A stretch of DNA of 64,000 nucleotides. It comes from Gp6-AA40 sp036407095 (GTDB lineage Bacteria; Acidobacteriota; Vicinamibacteria; Vicinamibacterales; UBA2999). The stretch lies in assembly GCA_036407095.1 (NCBI GenBank), contig DASWZV010000099.1:1-64000 (forward strand), read 5' to 3'. A program made the position numbers and the translations under genes. The notes under the pieces were generated by a model. The model made no database searches. It saw only the letters and a program-made list of their open reading frames with translations, and was not told where the DNA came from. Of the stretch, positions 51,295-59,313 are shown piece after piece (the first letter of the stretch is position 1; every line of letters begins with the position of its first letter).

Positions 51295-52266
51295 CTACGC
51301 GCCCTTGATCAGATCGGCAATCTCGGCGAGCACCAGGTCGGGGACGTCTTCCTGCAGATTATGGCCGCCTGGCAGCGGCCGCCCCGAGACATTCGACCCG
51401 TAGTCGCGCCAGATCTTCATCACGTCGTAGATCCGGCCCATGGCGCCCTTTTCCGCCCACAGCACGCGCAGCGGACACGCGATCTTCTTCTTCCCGAAAT
51501 CGGCGCCGTCGTGCTGCAAATCGATCGATGCGCCGGCACGATAGTCCTCGCACATCGCGTGGATGTTGGCCGGGTCGCTTGCCGTGCGCAGGTACTCCAG
51601 CTGAATCTCTCCGCTCGCGCGCGCCTTGGCCGCGTCGTTCTGCGTCTTCAGCTCGTTCTCCGGCAGTGGTGCGGCGCGCAGGTAGTTGAACCAGTGAAAG
51701 TACGCCTGCACGAAGTCGATCGTGACGTGCGTGTAGAGGTAGTGCGTCGGGACGATGTCGAGGACGGCCGCACGCGTGACCTTCTCGGGATGATCGAGCG
51801 CGAGTCGATGCGTGACGCGCCCGCCGCGGTCCTGCCCGATGACCGGGAACTTGTCGAAGCCGAAGTGCTTCATCACCTCGACCTGATCGAGCGCCATCGC
51901 GCGCTTGGAATAGTTGACGTGGTTCTCACCGTCGGCTGGTTTGCTGCTATCGCCGTAGCCACGCAAATCGGCGGCGACGACCGTGCGAGTCGCGGCCAGC
52001 TTCGGCGCCACCATGCGCCACGTGATATGCGTCTGGGGCGCGCCGTGCAGCAGCAGCACCGGCGGGCCGGAGCCGCCGATCACGCCGTTGATCTCGGCGC
52101 CGCTGGTCTTCACCTTGAACGGCTTGAACCCGGGAAAGTATTTCAGCGTGCTGGGCGGCTTGTCGGCGCCCTCTTGCCGTAGCAGGTCAGCCTCCGGGGA
52201 CAGAGGTGCCATGCGCGGGACCACGCCGAGTGCGGCGATCTGTTTGAGGACGTCGCGTCGTTGCAT
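51295..52266 (-). CDS. Alpha/beta hydrolase, haloacetate dehalogenase-like, Tat-type signal
   Basis: 323 residues. N-terminal MQRRDVLKQIAALGVVP fits a Tat signal (twin Arg). The fold shows LLLHGAPQTHITWRMVAP (oxyanion hole), ADLRGYGDSSKP, VIGQDRGGRVTHRLALDHP with nucleophile Asp and the two Arg of fluoroacetate dehalogenases, AYFHWFNYL with the His-Trp halide-binding pair, MCEDYRAGASID and PLPGGHNLQED with catalytic His. These together fit haloacetate/fluoroacetate dehalogenases better than epoxide hydrolases. Export of such an enzyme is not usual, so an unknown natural substrate is possible. The upstream gap is filled by a CATTTTG palindrome. Confidence 0.8.
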   Translation of the reverse strand: MQRRDVLKQIAALGVVPRMAPLSPEADLLRQEGADKPPSTLKYFPGFKPFKVKTSGAEINGVIGGSGPPVLLLHGAPQTHITWRMVAPKLAATRTVVAADLRGYGDSSKPADGENHVNYSKRAMALDQVEVMKHFGFDKFPVIGQDRGGRVTHRLALDHPEKVTRAAVLDIVPTHYLYTHVTIDFVQAYFHWFNYLRAAPLPENELKTQNDAAKARASGEIQLEYLRTASDPANIHAMCEDYRAGASIDLQHDGADFGKKKIACPLRVLWAEKGAMGRIYDVMKIWRDYGSNVSGRPLPGGHNLQEDVPDLVLAEIADLIKGA

Positions 52267-52276
52267 GGGCGGATGG

Positions 52277-52436
52277 TAATGCAGAATTCACAATGCAAAA
52301 TGCGAAATGCAAAATTCAAAATGGAAAAGAACGACAAAATCCCGGCAAATCTTCAGTCCGTTTCTTGCATTTTGCATTTTGCATTTTGCATTTCGCATTT
52401 CCCATTTTGCATTTCTGCACTGTGAATCTCGCATTA
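52277..52436. repeat. Large CAAAATG / CATTTTG heptamer palindrome
   Basis: 160-base element filling the gap between gatA and the hydrolase gene. The left arm (52277-52330) has 7-bp units AATGCAG, AATTCAC, AATGCAA, AATGCGA, AATGCAA, AATTCAA. The right arm (52364-52436) has the complements: CATTTTG three times, then CATTTCG, CATTTCC, CATTTTG, CATTTCT. The gatA stop TAA (minus strand) is formed by the end of the element, GCATTA at 52431-52436. Confidence 0.85.
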
Positions 52437-53894
52437 CAGAGGCGCATCTGTTTTCCACCGCGCCGCCTTCTCATACACATCCGCGACTCGCAGGATCGTC
52501 GCTTCGTCGAACATCCTGCCGATCAGCTGAAAGCCGATGGGCAGGTTCGCCGACGTGAACCCGCATGGAATGCTGATGCCCGGCAGACCCGCGAGGTTGA
52601 CGCTGACCGTGAAGATGTCGGCGAGATACATCTGCAGCGGATCGTCGGTCTTTTCTCCGAGCTTGAACGGCGGCGTCGGGCTGGTCGGCATCGCGACGAC
52701 ATCCACCTGGTCGAACGCGCGCTCGTAGTCGCGGCGCAGCAGCGTGCGCACCTGCTGCGCTTTCAGGTAGAACGCGTCGTAGTAGCCGGCGCTGAGAACG
52801 TAGGTGCCGAGCATGATGCGCCGCTTCACTTCCGCGCCGAACCCTTCGTCCCTCGTCTTGCTGTACATCGACTTCAGGGAGCCGTTGGCCGCGGCTGGCG
52901 AGCGGTAGCCGTATTTCACGCCGTCATAGCGCGCGAGGTTCGAGCTGGCCTCGGCGGTGCACACCAGGTAGTACACGGGAATCGCGTAGCGCGCATGCGG
53001 GAGATCGATGTCGACGAGGCGCGCGCCGCGATCGCGCAGGACGCCGAGGGCGGCATCGAACGCCTTGCGCACGGCCTCGTCGACGCCCTCGGACACGAAC
53101 GCGCTCGGCACGCCAACGCGCACGCCGGAGATGTCGCCGGTGAGCGCCGACGTGAAATCGGGAACGGGCGCTTCAGACGAAGTGGAGTCCATCGGATCGC
53201 TGCCCGAGAGGACCGACAACGCGAGCGCCGCATCGGCAACCGAACGCGAGAAGGGGCCGATCTGATCGAGGGATGACGCAAACGCCAGCAAACCGTACCG
53301 CGAGACACGGCCGTAGGTCGGCTTGAGCCCGACGACGCCGCAGAACGACGCCGGCTGACGGATGGAGCCGCCGGTGTCCGACCCGAGCGCGAGCGGCACA
53401 CAGTCGGCCGCAACCGCCGCGGCGGATCCGCCACTCGATCCACCCGGCGTGCGATCGTGCGCCCACGGGTTGCGCACCGGTCCGTACGCCGAGTTCTCGT
53501 TGGACGATCCCATCGCGAACTCGTCGCAGTTGGCTTTGGCGACGATCACCGCGCCCGCCGACTCGAGACGCGCGGTCACCGTCGCATCGTAGGGCGGGAT
53601 GAACGTGTCGAGAATCTTCGATGACGCGGTCGTGCGCATCCCGCGGACGCACATGTTGTCCTTGAGCACGACCGGCACACCCGCCAGCGGACCGAGCGTC
53701 GCGCCTGAGGCACGCTGCCGATCGATCTCGCCGGCACGCGCGAGTGCGCGATCGGCAGCGATCAGGTTGAACGCGTTCAGTGCAGGGTTGACGCGCTCCA
53801 TGCGCTCGATCGCCTGCGTGCAGATCTCAACGGCTGAGGCAGTGCCGTTCACGATGTGCTGGCGGATGGTGCGGGCGTCGCGAGCGTCGGTCAT
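52434..53894 (-). CDS. gatA: Asp-tRNA(Asn)/Glu-tRNA(Gln) amidotransferase subunit A
   Basis: 486 residues of the amidase signature family. The Ser-cisSer-Lys triad lies in PLAGVPVVLKDNMCVRG (Lys), PGGSSGGSAAAVAADCVPLALGSDTGGSIRQPASFCG (Ser pair), GLKPTYGRVSRYGLLAFASSLDQIGPF. It releases ammonia from glutamine and passes it to GatB for tRNA-dependent amidation. GatC is directly upstream with a four-base overlap; GatB is not in the window. Normal length. Confidence 0.96.
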   Translation of the reverse strand: MTDARDARTIRQHIVNGTASAVEICTQAIERMERVNPALNAFNLIAADRALARAGEIDRQRASGATLGPLAGVPVVLKDNMCVRGMRTTASSKILDTFIPPYDATVTARLESAGAVIVAKANCDEFAMGSSNENSAYGPVRNPWAHDRTPGGSSGGSAAAVAADCVPLALGSDTGGSIRQPASFCGVVGLKPTYGRVSRYGLLAFASSLDQIGPFSRSVADAALALSVLSGSDPMDSTSSEAPVPDFTSALTGDISGVRVGVPSAFVSEGVDEAVRKAFDAALGVLRDRGARLVDIDLPHARYAIPVYYLVCTAEASSNLARYDGVKYGYRSPAAANGSLKSMYSKTRDEGFGAEVKRRIMLGTYVLSAGYYDAFYLKAQQVRTLLRRDYERAFDQVDVVAMPTSPTPPFKLGEKTDDPLQMYLADIFTVSVNLAGLPGISIPCGFTSANLPIGFQLIGRMFDEATILRVADVYEKAARWKTDAPL

Positions 53895-54187
53895 CCGATG
53901 ACTCGTGGCACCCGGAAGAGTCCTGCGCCTGGCGCCGCGTCAGGCGCATTGGCCACCGCGTCGCTGACCGGCAGCGACGGCTTGGGCTCGTCGTCGCGCT
54001 CGGCGCTGTGCGCGTTGACGTGTGCCGTGGCCGGCACGCCCGTGGTGTCCACGGCCTGCACCTGCTCGGCGTACGCCAGGATGTCGGCCAGCTGGCGCGT
54101 GAACAGCTGCTTCTCCTCGTCGGACAGCTCGAGGTGCGCGAGCGCAGCCACGCGCTCGACGTCGGCAATGGTCAGAGTAGTGGACAC
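53891..54187 (-). CDS. gatC: Asp-tRNA(Asn)/Glu-tRNA(Gln) amidotransferase subunit C
   Basis: 98 residues, typical GatC: LTIADVERVAALAHLELSDEEKQLFTRQLADILAYAEQVQAVDTTGVPATAHV, ending RVPRVIG. It wraps GatA and GatB and helps fold GatA. It overlaps gatA by four bases. Confidence 0.95.
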   Translation of the reverse strand: MSTTLTIADVERVAALAHLELSDEEKQLFTRQLADILAYAEQVQAVDTTGVPATAHVNAHSAERDDEPKPSLPVSDAVANAPDAAPGAGLFRVPRVIG

Positions 54188-54271
54188 GAGGTCATGCTAT
54201 CACCGGGCACGGGATACCTTAGAAGTGGAGAACTCCGCTCTTCTACTTTTCCACTTGCTACTATTGCCCGT

Positions 54272-55093
54272 ATGCGGTCGAGGCCCGCCGCCGTGGCCGG
54301 CACCTGGTACCCTGACGACCCTGCTCGCCTGACGCAGGAAGTCGATCGGTATCTCTCGCGCGCTGACGTCGGCACGATCGCCGGTCCCGTGCTGGCGATC
54401 GTGGCGCCGCACGCGGGCCTGATGTATTCGGGGCCGGTGGCGGCCTTTGCGTACAAGGCCGCAGCTGCGAGCGGGTGCACGGCGATTGTCCTCGTCGGCC
54501 CATCGCACTTCGTTCCGTTTCGCGGCGTGTCGGTGTGGCCTGACGGATCCTGGCAGACGCCGCTCGGCGCGATCGCAATCGAGGAGGGACTGGCGAAAGC
54601 GATCCAGGCCTCGTCGCATGACGTCGTCAATGTGCCTGCCGCGCACGACCGCGAACACTCGCTTGAATTGCAGATGCCCTTTGTCGCGCGGCTGCTGCCA
54701 GGCGTCCCGATCGTGCCGCTCGTGATGGGTCACCAGACGCGCGGCACCGCCTTCGCGCTGGGGGACGTACTGGCGCGCGCGATCGCTGGTCGTCAGGGGC
54801 GCACGCTCCTCGTGGCCAGCAGCGATCTCTCGCACTACGAAGACGGTGCGACCGCGCAGGCGCTCGATGCGGTGGTGATGCGTCACGTCGAATCGCTCGA
54901 TCCGGAAGGATTGATGCGCGCACTCGAAGCCGAGCCCCGCCATGCCTGCGGAGGCGGGCCGATGGTGGCTGTGCTCGACGCCGCCCGCCGGCTCGGGGCG
55001 TCCGTGTCCCGTGTGCTCGAGTACGCAGACTCAGGCGATGTTTCTGGAGACAAGTCGTCGGTCGTGGGTTACATGGCCGCCGCGATGTGGTGA
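54272..55093 (+). CDS. MEMO1-family protein (AmmeMemoRadiSam system protein B)
   Basis: 273 residues from ATG at 54272; a longer upstream reading overlaps gatC and is rejected. MEMO1 core: RPAAVAGTWYPDDPARL, AIVAPHAGLMYSGPVAAFAY, VLVGPSHFVPFRGVSV, HDREHSLELQMPFVARLLP, LLVASSDLSHYEDG and ACGGGPMVAVLDAA. His residues in these motifs match those of extradiol-dioxygenase-like MEMO1 proteins, which bind a metal. In many microbes it forms a set with AMMECR1 and a radical SAM protein. AMMECR1 follows three bases on; the radical SAM gene is not next to them. Confidence 0.92.
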   Translation: MRSRPAAVAGTWYPDDPARLTQEVDRYLSRADVGTIAGPVLAIVAPHAGLMYSGPVAAFAYKAAAASGCTAIVLVGPSHFVPFRGVSVWPDGSWQTPLGAIAIEEGLAKAIQASSHDVVNVPAAHDREHSLELQMPFVARLLPGVPIVPLVMGHQTRGTAFALGDVLARAIAGRQGRTLLVASSDLSHYEDGATAQALDAVVMRHVESLDPEGLMRALEAEPRHACGGGPMVAVLDAARRLGASVSRVLEYADSGDVSGDKSSVVGYMAAAMW

Positions 55094-55096
55094 GCG

Positions 55097-55645
55097 GTGA
55101 TCAGCCCAATCGATCAGCAACGACTGCTCGCGCTGGCGCGCCGCGTCCTCGAAGCGAAAGTGCGGCGCACGGCGATTCCCGACTGCGATGTGCAGATCGA
55201 GGCGACAAGTGGTGCGTTCGTTTCGATCTTTCGTCGCGGCGAGCTGCGCGGCTGCCTGGGACGGCTCAACCCGGGGCTTGCACTCGCGGACACCGTGATG
55301 CAGCTGGCTCAGGCCGTCGCCGATTCCGATCCACGTTTCGATTGCGTGGCGGCATGGGAGTTGGACGATATCAGTCTGGAGATTTCTGTGTTGACGCCGG
55401 AACGGGAAGTCACGTCCATCAACGAGATCGAGATCGGCCGCCATGGCCTGATCGTCGAGCAGGGTCTGAGCCGCGGGCTGCTGCTGCCGCAAGTTGCGAC
55501 AGAGATGGCGTGGGACCGCGACACGTTTCTGAATCACGTCTGCCTCAAAGCGGGTTTGCCCGCTGAAGCGTGGAAGCGGGGTGCCCGCATCTTCATCTTC
55601 GAAGCCGACGTGTTCGGCGAACGCGTCTCTCGCTCGACACACTGA
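55097..55645 (+). CDS. AMMECR1-domain protein (AmmeMemoRadiSam system protein A)
   Basis: 182 residues from GTG. The AMMECR1 signature FRRGELRGCLGRLNPGLALAD is clear, followed by AQAVADSDPRFDCVAAWELDDISLEISVLTPE and GRHGLIVEQGLSRGLLLPQVATEMAW. The LRGCLG motif is nearly invariant. Molecular function is unknown; the set with MEMO1 and a radical SAM protein suggests a modification system. It is three bases after MEMO1, and the next gene starts at the stop. Confidence 0.93.
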   Translation: MISPIDQQRLLALARRVLEAKVRRTAIPDCDVQIEATSGAFVSIFRRGELRGCLGRLNPGLALADTVMQLAQAVADSDPRFDCVAAWELDDISLEISVLTPEREVTSINEIEIGRHGLIVEQGLSRGLLLPQVATEMAWDRDTFLNHVCLKAGLPAEAWKRGARIFIFEADVFGERVSRSTH

Positions 55646-56599
55646 ATGGACAACATCTGCCACACGCTCGTCGGGGCGGCGTTCGGCGAGGCCGGCCTCA
55701 AACGCCGTACCCGGTTCGGTGCTGCCGCCCTGATGATCTCGGCGAACCTTCCCGATGTCGACGTGCTCGTCTTCGCGACCGGTACGCCGCCGGTATCGTT
55801 CCGCCGCGGGATCACGCATGGCGTCGTTGCGCAGCTGCTGCTCCCGCTGCTGCTCACGGCTGTGTTCATGCTGATCGGGAAGCTGCGTCCAATCGACCCG
55901 GCCGACGACAGCCCGCCGCTTCGTCCCGGCTGGCTGTTGCTGCTATCCCTGGCGGGCGTCTATTCGCACGTGTTCCTGGACCTCCTGAACAACTACGGCG
56001 TTCGCCTCCTCACGCCATTCAGCTGGCGCTGGTTCTACGGCGATGCCGTGTTCATCGCCGATCCCTGGTTGTGGCTCGTGCTGGGTGTGGGCATCTGGCT
56101 CACCAGGCGTCAGCGCGCGGTGACGCCGGCCCGGGGTGCGTTGGTCTTCGCGACCTGTTACATCGTGTTGATGATCGTCTCGGCGCGGGCGGCGCGAGAT
56201 ATTGTCCAGCGGGTCTGGAGCGAGTCGCGCGGCCTCACGCCGGTCGCGGTGATGGTGGGGCCGGTGCCGGTGACCCCTTTCAGGCGCGAGGTGATTATCG
56301 ATGCGGGCGATCACTATGAGACCGGCGCGTTCTCGTTGTCCTCGATGGCACTGACGATGTTTCCCGAGCGGATCCCCAAGAACAGCGACAAGCCCGAGGT
56401 GGCGGCCGCGCGGGCGTCGTCGCCCGATGTGCGCGCCTTTCTCGTCTGGTCCCGTTTTCCCGTCTGGACGCTGCGCCCCGACGAACGTGGCACGCGTGTG
56501 ACAGTGTCGGATATGCGATTTGCCGGTGGCGTGCGGGGCTTCTCGCAGTCCGTGGTCGTCCCGCGCCCGGGGGCGCCGGAACCAGAATCGGAACACTGA
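55646..56599 (+). CDS. YdjM-like inner-membrane metal-dependent hydrolase (DUF457)
   Basis: 317 residues. N-terminal MDNICHTLVGAAFGEAGLKRRTRFG plus ANLPDVDVLVF, RRGITHGVVAQLLLPLL and HVFLDLLNNYGVRLLTPFSWRWFYGD hold the conserved His and Asp residues of the YdjM/LexA-binding hydrolase family in five or so membrane helices. A soluble C-terminal domain of about 130 residues follows. Biochemical role is not known, but metal-dependent hydrolysis at the membrane is likely. It starts at the base after the AMMECR1 stop. Confidence 0.85.
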   Translation: MDNICHTLVGAAFGEAGLKRRTRFGAAALMISANLPDVDVLVFATGTPPVSFRRGITHGVVAQLLLPLLLTAVFMLIGKLRPIDPADDSPPLRPGWLLLLSLAGVYSHVFLDLLNNYGVRLLTPFSWRWFYGDAVFIADPWLWLVLGVGIWLTRRQRAVTPARGALVFATCYIVLMIVSARAARDIVQRVWSESRGLTPVAVMVGPVPVTPFRREVIIDAGDHYETGAFSLSSMALTMFPERIPKNSDKPEVAAARASSPDVRAFLVWSRFPVWTLRPDERGTRVTVSDMRFAGGVRGFSQSVVVPRPGAPEPESEH

Positions 56600-56614
56600 A
56601 CCCCTGAACCTATA

Positions 56615-57511
56615 ATGGCGCTGATGCCCCGCGCGATGATCCTGGTCTGTAGCGCCCTTCTCGTGTTCCCGCAGGCGGCGGCAGCGTGGGGCTACGAAGC
56701 GCACAAGACGATCATGGACCGCGTGATCGCGCTCCTTCCGTCCGAGCTGCGTCCGCTGTTCGAGCAGAATCGCACGACGCTGGTCGAGCACGTAATCGAT
56801 CCCGATCTGTGGCAGAACGCCGGATTCGATCGCGAGGAATCGCCGCATCACTTCCTCGATCTGGACTGGGAGGGCTACGGCAAATACCCGTTCGACGGAC
56901 TCCCGCGCGACTACGCGGCGGCCGTCGCCAAATTCGGGAAGGCCCGCGTCGAGCAGAACGGCACCCTGCCGTGGCGGGTCGAGGAGATGTACGGCAATTT
57001 GAGACGGGCCTTCGACTCGTACGAGCGCCGCGGTCCGTTCGGACGCCACGACATCCTGTTCTACTCGTCGTGGCTCACGCACTACGTCAGCGACGCCCAT
57101 GTGCCGTTTCACGCCGTGCTCAATTACGACGGCCAGCTCACCGGCCAGAACGGCATCCATTCGCGGTTCGAGGCGTATCTCTTCGAGCGCTATCGCGACC
57201 AGTGGACGATTGCGCCGAAACCGATCGCGCCGGTGCGCAACCCCCGCGATTTCGTCTTCGACGTCGTGCTCGAAGGCACGAAGCTGGTGCCGCCGATCCT
57301 GAAGGCCGATCTCGACGCGATCGGCAACCGTGAGGAATACGACGACGCGTACTACGAGGCGTTCTTCAAATCCAATCGGGCCGTGCTCGAGCGGCGTTTG
57401 AACGAGGCCATCGCCGCGTCGGCTGCCGCGATTGCCGGTGCCTGGGAAGCCGCCGGCAAACCCGCCATCCCGGTCAACCCACATGTCCCCCCGCAACGCC
57501 GTCGCCGCTGA
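56615..57511 (+). CDS. Exported zinc-dependent phospholipase C / S1-P1 nuclease-like protein
   Basis: 298 residues with signal peptide (MILVCSALLVFPQAAAAWG). In this fold the mature N-terminal Trp binds zinc with its amino group; here the signal ends right before WGYEAHK. His/Asp ligands follow in EESPHHFLDLDWEGYG and SWLTHYVSDAHVPFHAVLNYDGQ, the HYVSDAHVPFH motif being typical. It probably cleaves phosphodiester bonds in lipids or nucleic acids outside the inner membrane. Which of the two cannot be told. Its stop overlaps the next start by one base. Confidence 0.8.
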   Translation: MALMPRAMILVCSALLVFPQAAAAWGYEAHKTIMDRVIALLPSELRPLFEQNRTTLVEHVIDPDLWQNAGFDREESPHHFLDLDWEGYGKYPFDGLPRDYAAAVAKFGKARVEQNGTLPWRVEEMYGNLRRAFDSYERRGPFGRHDILFYSSWLTHYVSDAHVPFHAVLNYDGQLTGQNGIHSRFEAYLFERYRDQWTIAPKPIAPVRNPRDFVFDVVLEGTKLVPPILKADLDAIGNREEYDDAYYEAFFKSNRAVLERRLNEAIAASAAAIAGAWEAAGKPAIPVNPHVPPQRRRR

Positions 57512-58206
57512 TGGCCAAGGCCATGGATGTTTTCCTGATTCCGGTCGGACCGGATCGCTACGAGCTGTACTGCGAGCCGACCACTGAGCTCGGCATCGAC
57601 ACGGGGGAACCGCGAGCGGGTCTGTTCGCGCGGTGGCAGGAGAAGTTCAAGCAGATGCTCCGGGCCGCCGAAGCGAAACAGCGCGGCGAGATGTCGTCGA
57701 ACGAGGTCGAAGGCTGGCTCGGGCACGTGCAGGATCGGCTGATGTCGTGGATCGTCGAGCGGATTGCCGAACAACGTCTCTTGTGGAATCTGCGGGGGCA
57801 GTCGTCGGTCGTGGCAGTGCATCCGAGCGACGTCGGCTTCGACGAGGTGTTGAGTCACATCGAGCAGATGCTCCGGCGCGACTACGAGCGGCATCGCAAC
57901 TGGCTGGTCGTCGACACGCTGGGCCTGATCGTGTCGGCGGCTCTGACGATCGTCCCGGGGCCGAACGTGGTGGCCTACTACTTCCTCTTCCGCGTGGGCG
58001 GCCACTGGCTGTCCATGCGCGGCGCCACGCAGGGCCGTTTCCGCGTGGTCTGGACCGGACGTCCGTGCGACGAGCTTGGAGAGCTTCGTGGTGTGGCGTC
58101 GATGGAGCCGCCCGTCCGCGAACAACGCATCCGCGATGTCGCCTCCCGGCTCCGCCTGCGAGACCTGTCGACCTTCTTCGAGCGGGTCGCGATGCGGCAC
58201 GCGTAG
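57511..58206 (+). CDS. Mit_KHE1-like protein (PF10173-type)
   Basis: 231 residues. The core QRLLWNLRGQSSVVAVHPSDVG, DYERHRNWLVVDTLGLIVSAAL and TIVPGPNVVAYYFLFRVGGHWLSMRGATQG resembles the family named after the mitochondrial K+/H+ exchange-related protein of yeast. Hydrophobic stretches near 125-145 and 147-165 suggest membrane contact. Bacterial members have no known function. It overlaps the phospholipase-like gene by one base. Confidence 0.7.
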   Translation: MAKAMDVFLIPVGPDRYELYCEPTTELGIDTGEPRAGLFARWQEKFKQMLRAAEAKQRGEMSSNEVEGWLGHVQDRLMSWIVERIAEQRLLWNLRGQSSVVAVHPSDVGFDEVLSHIEQMLRRDYERHRNWLVVDTLGLIVSAALTIVPGPNVVAYYFLFRVGGHWLSMRGATQGRFRVVWTGRPCDELGELRGVASMEPPVREQRIRDVASRLRLRDLSTFFERVAMRHA

Positions 58207-58263
58207 GATCCGCACGATGACGGTACGCGCAACGACTCCCGACCCCATTACAATCGTGTTCCC

Positions 58264-59313
58264 GTGAAACTGCGCGAACTGGCGGAGCGGATCGACTGCC
58301 GACTCGAAGGCGACGGCGACATCGAGGTGCAGCGCGTCGCCGGCATTCAGGATGCCGGCGCGGGCGACATCACGTTCCTGGCGAATCCGAAATACGAGAA
58401 GACGCTGCGGTCGACGCGCGCGTCGGCGGTGATCCTGCGCGATGAAGCCCCGCAGGCACCCTGCGCGATGCTGCGTGCCAAGGATCCGTATCTCTCGTTT
58501 GCGCGCGCCGTCGCGCTCTTTGCACCACGCTGGCATCCGGCTCCCGGCGTGCACCCACTCGCCGCGGTGGCCGCCGACGCGACGCTCGGCCGCGGCATCT
58601 CGATCGGTCCGTTCGTCGCCGTCGGGGAAGGGGCGATCATCGGCGACCGGACCGTCATTTTTCCCAACGTGACGATCGGTCCCGCGGCGCGGGTGGGAGA
58701 GGACTGCATCATCCACTCCAACGTGTCGATTCGCGAGCGCGTCGTGATCGGCCACCGTGTGATCCTGCAGAACGGCGTCGTCATCGGCGGCGATGGCTAT
58801 GGCTTCGTACGCCGCGGCGACGGCACGCACGAGAAGATTCCGCAAGTCGCGAGCGTCGTCATCGAAGACGATGTCGAGCTTGGCGCGAACACGACCGTCG
58901 ATCGTCCCGCTGTCGGAGAGACGCGGATCAAGTCGGGGACCAAGATCGACAACCTCGTGCAGATCGGCCACGGGGTGACGCTCGGACGCAACGTGCTGCT
59001 GGCCGCGCAGGTCGGCATTGCCGGCAGCACGCACATCGAGGATGACGTCGTGTTTGGCGGACAGGTCGGAGTCGGGGGGCACTTGTCGATCGGACGCGGC
59101 GCCATCGCCGTCGGCCAGTCGGGCGTGACCAATTCACTCGACCCAGGCGCTCGCGTGGCGGGATACCCGGCCATTGACAGCCACGAATGGCGCAAGGCGT
59201 CGGCGGTGTTTCGCAGACTGCCCGAGCTCAAGCGCCGCATCGAAGCGCTCGAGGCGCAGATTGCCTCGCTCACCTCCTCCCGTGTCGATAAACCCGAAAG
59301 GTCAACCGAGTGA
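58264..59313 (+). CDS. lpxD: UDP-3-O-acylglucosamine N-acyltransferase
   Basis: 349 residues of the lipid A pathway. The N-terminal uridine-binding domain (MKLRELAERIDCRLEGDGDIEV, VAGIQDAGAGDITFLANPKYE) is followed by a left-handed beta-helix of hexapeptide repeats from about 105 (RGISIGPFVAVGEGAIIGDRTVIFPNVTIG), the catalytic NLVQIGHGV His, and a C-terminal helix (EWRKASAVFRRLPELKRRIEALE). It adds the N-linked acyl chain from acyl-ACP. The lpx cluster usually continues with fabZ and lpxA; here an outer-membrane protein and two M16 peptidases come between it and lpxB. Confidence 0.96.
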   Translation: MKLRELAERIDCRLEGDGDIEVQRVAGIQDAGAGDITFLANPKYEKTLRSTRASAVILRDEAPQAPCAMLRAKDPYLSFARAVALFAPRWHPAPGVHPLAAVAADATLGRGISIGPFVAVGEGAIIGDRTVIFPNVTIGPAARVGEDCIIHSNVSIRERVVIGHRVILQNGVVIGGDGYGFVRRGDGTHEKIPQVASVVIEDDVELGANTTVDRPAVGETRIKSGTKIDNLVQIGHGVTLGRNVLLAAQVGIAGSTHIEDDVVFGGQVGVGGHLSIGRGAIAVGQSGVTNSLDPGARVAGYPAIDSHEWRKASAVFRRLPELKRRIEALEAQIASLTSSRVDKPERSTE

